This document shows positions 24,896-25,128 of a DNA stretch of 25,128 nucleotides, piece by piece. A program made the translations under genes and the position numbers. The notes below the pieces were generated by a model. It worked only from the letters and a program-made list of their open reading frames with translations. It was not told the DNA's origin and searched no databases. The DNA is from Bacteroidales bacterium. Its GTDB lineage: Bacteria; Bacteroidota; Bacteroidia; Bacteroidales; JAADGE01. The stretch lies in NCBI GenBank assembly GCA_029932445.1, contig JAOZQB010000013.1, positions 1 through 25,128 on the forward strand, written 5' to 3'. Every line of letters starts with the position of its first letter. Position 1 is the first letter of the stretch.

Positions 24896-25128
24896 TGCGG
24901 ATTTAAGGATAAAACAAAAATTTATGAATTGATTTGAGAACAAGGATTAACGACCAACGATCTTTGAAGTAAAAAACAAACGATCTCATATTTTGAACAA
25001 TATATACTTCTTTTTCGACGAAACCTCATAATTATTAAATCGGGTATTGCTGTCGCAATAATTTGTTCTGTATTCAAAAAACAGTTACAGAAACTAAAGT
25101 AACTGCACCGGAATTGCAGAGTCTTAAC
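24896..25128. other. Right-edge region without a supportable gene
   Basis: No recognisable gene. A minus-strand frame stays open from the edge to 24922 (about 69 codons) but has unusual Cys-rich composition and no recognisable motif. A short plus-strand frame of about 30 codons runs off the edge. A small 7-base dyad CAGTTAC/GTAACTG lies at 25082-25105. Confidence 0.4.

Noticed and set aside
24922..25128. Minus-strand frame open to the right edge
   Set aside because: About 69 codons, Cys-rich and unrecognisable, with no start visible; it cannot be supported.

Overview
This window looks like a chromosomal segment from a low-GC member of the Bacteroidota, probably Bacteroidales-like. Three things point there. 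One secreted protein ends in a type IX secretion (Por) sorting domain containing YPNPTEG. A sugar nucleotidyltransferase / TPR lipoprotein / DUF4292-like / EnvC-like / DUF4175-like block fits that phylum. The YbeY active site has the GYKD form I associate with Bacteroidetes. No rRNA, tRNA, CRISPR array or intact transposase was seen.

Layout, left to right. Bases 1-104 hold the frameshifted 3' end of a tyrosine recombinase gene on the minus strand, cut by the window edge. A plus-strand gene (306-1016) encodes an exported protein resembling M74/MepA murein endopeptidases but lacking the metal ligands. A large exported Asp-box (sortilin/BNR) protein (1164-4445, minus) follows, with a clear intrinsic terminator. 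Next come uvrC and mnmG (minus). A 642-base gap then contains a MITE-like element with 14-base perfect terminal inverted repeats and a TTAT duplication, plus a nested inverted repeat. From 9276 to 23801 all genes lie on the minus strand and are tightly packed. In transcription order they are nadA, a MORN/YwqK-like repeat protein, ruvB, the nucleotidyltransferase, the TPR lipoprotein, the DUF4292-like lipoprotein, the EnvC-like protein, a large coiled-coil membrane protein, ybeY, a membrane-anchored unknown protein and a secreted NlpC/P60-like T9SS cargo protein. An AT-rich divergent region separates nadA from rpiB (plus). The right end has a 13-base perfect inverted repeat, related to a degraded copy near base 1034.

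Two perfect copies of the 16-base palindrome TGTTCCACGTGGAACA lie in intergenic DNA upstream of uvrC and ybeY. They match the ParB-binding parS type and suggest that the window is near the replication origin.

Functionally the window mixes housekeeping genes (DNA repair and recombination: uvrC, ruvB; RNA modification and maturation: mnmG, ybeY; NAD synthesis: nadA; pentose phosphate: rpiB) with a cell-envelope block. The least explained parts are the two-gene secreted unit between ybeY and mnmG, the apparently inactive M74 relative, and the small mobile or repeat elements. I found no obvious complete new defence or secretion system. Starts were revised for mnmG, ybeY and the DUF4292-like gene, because the longest open frames begin at unlikely TTG codons.
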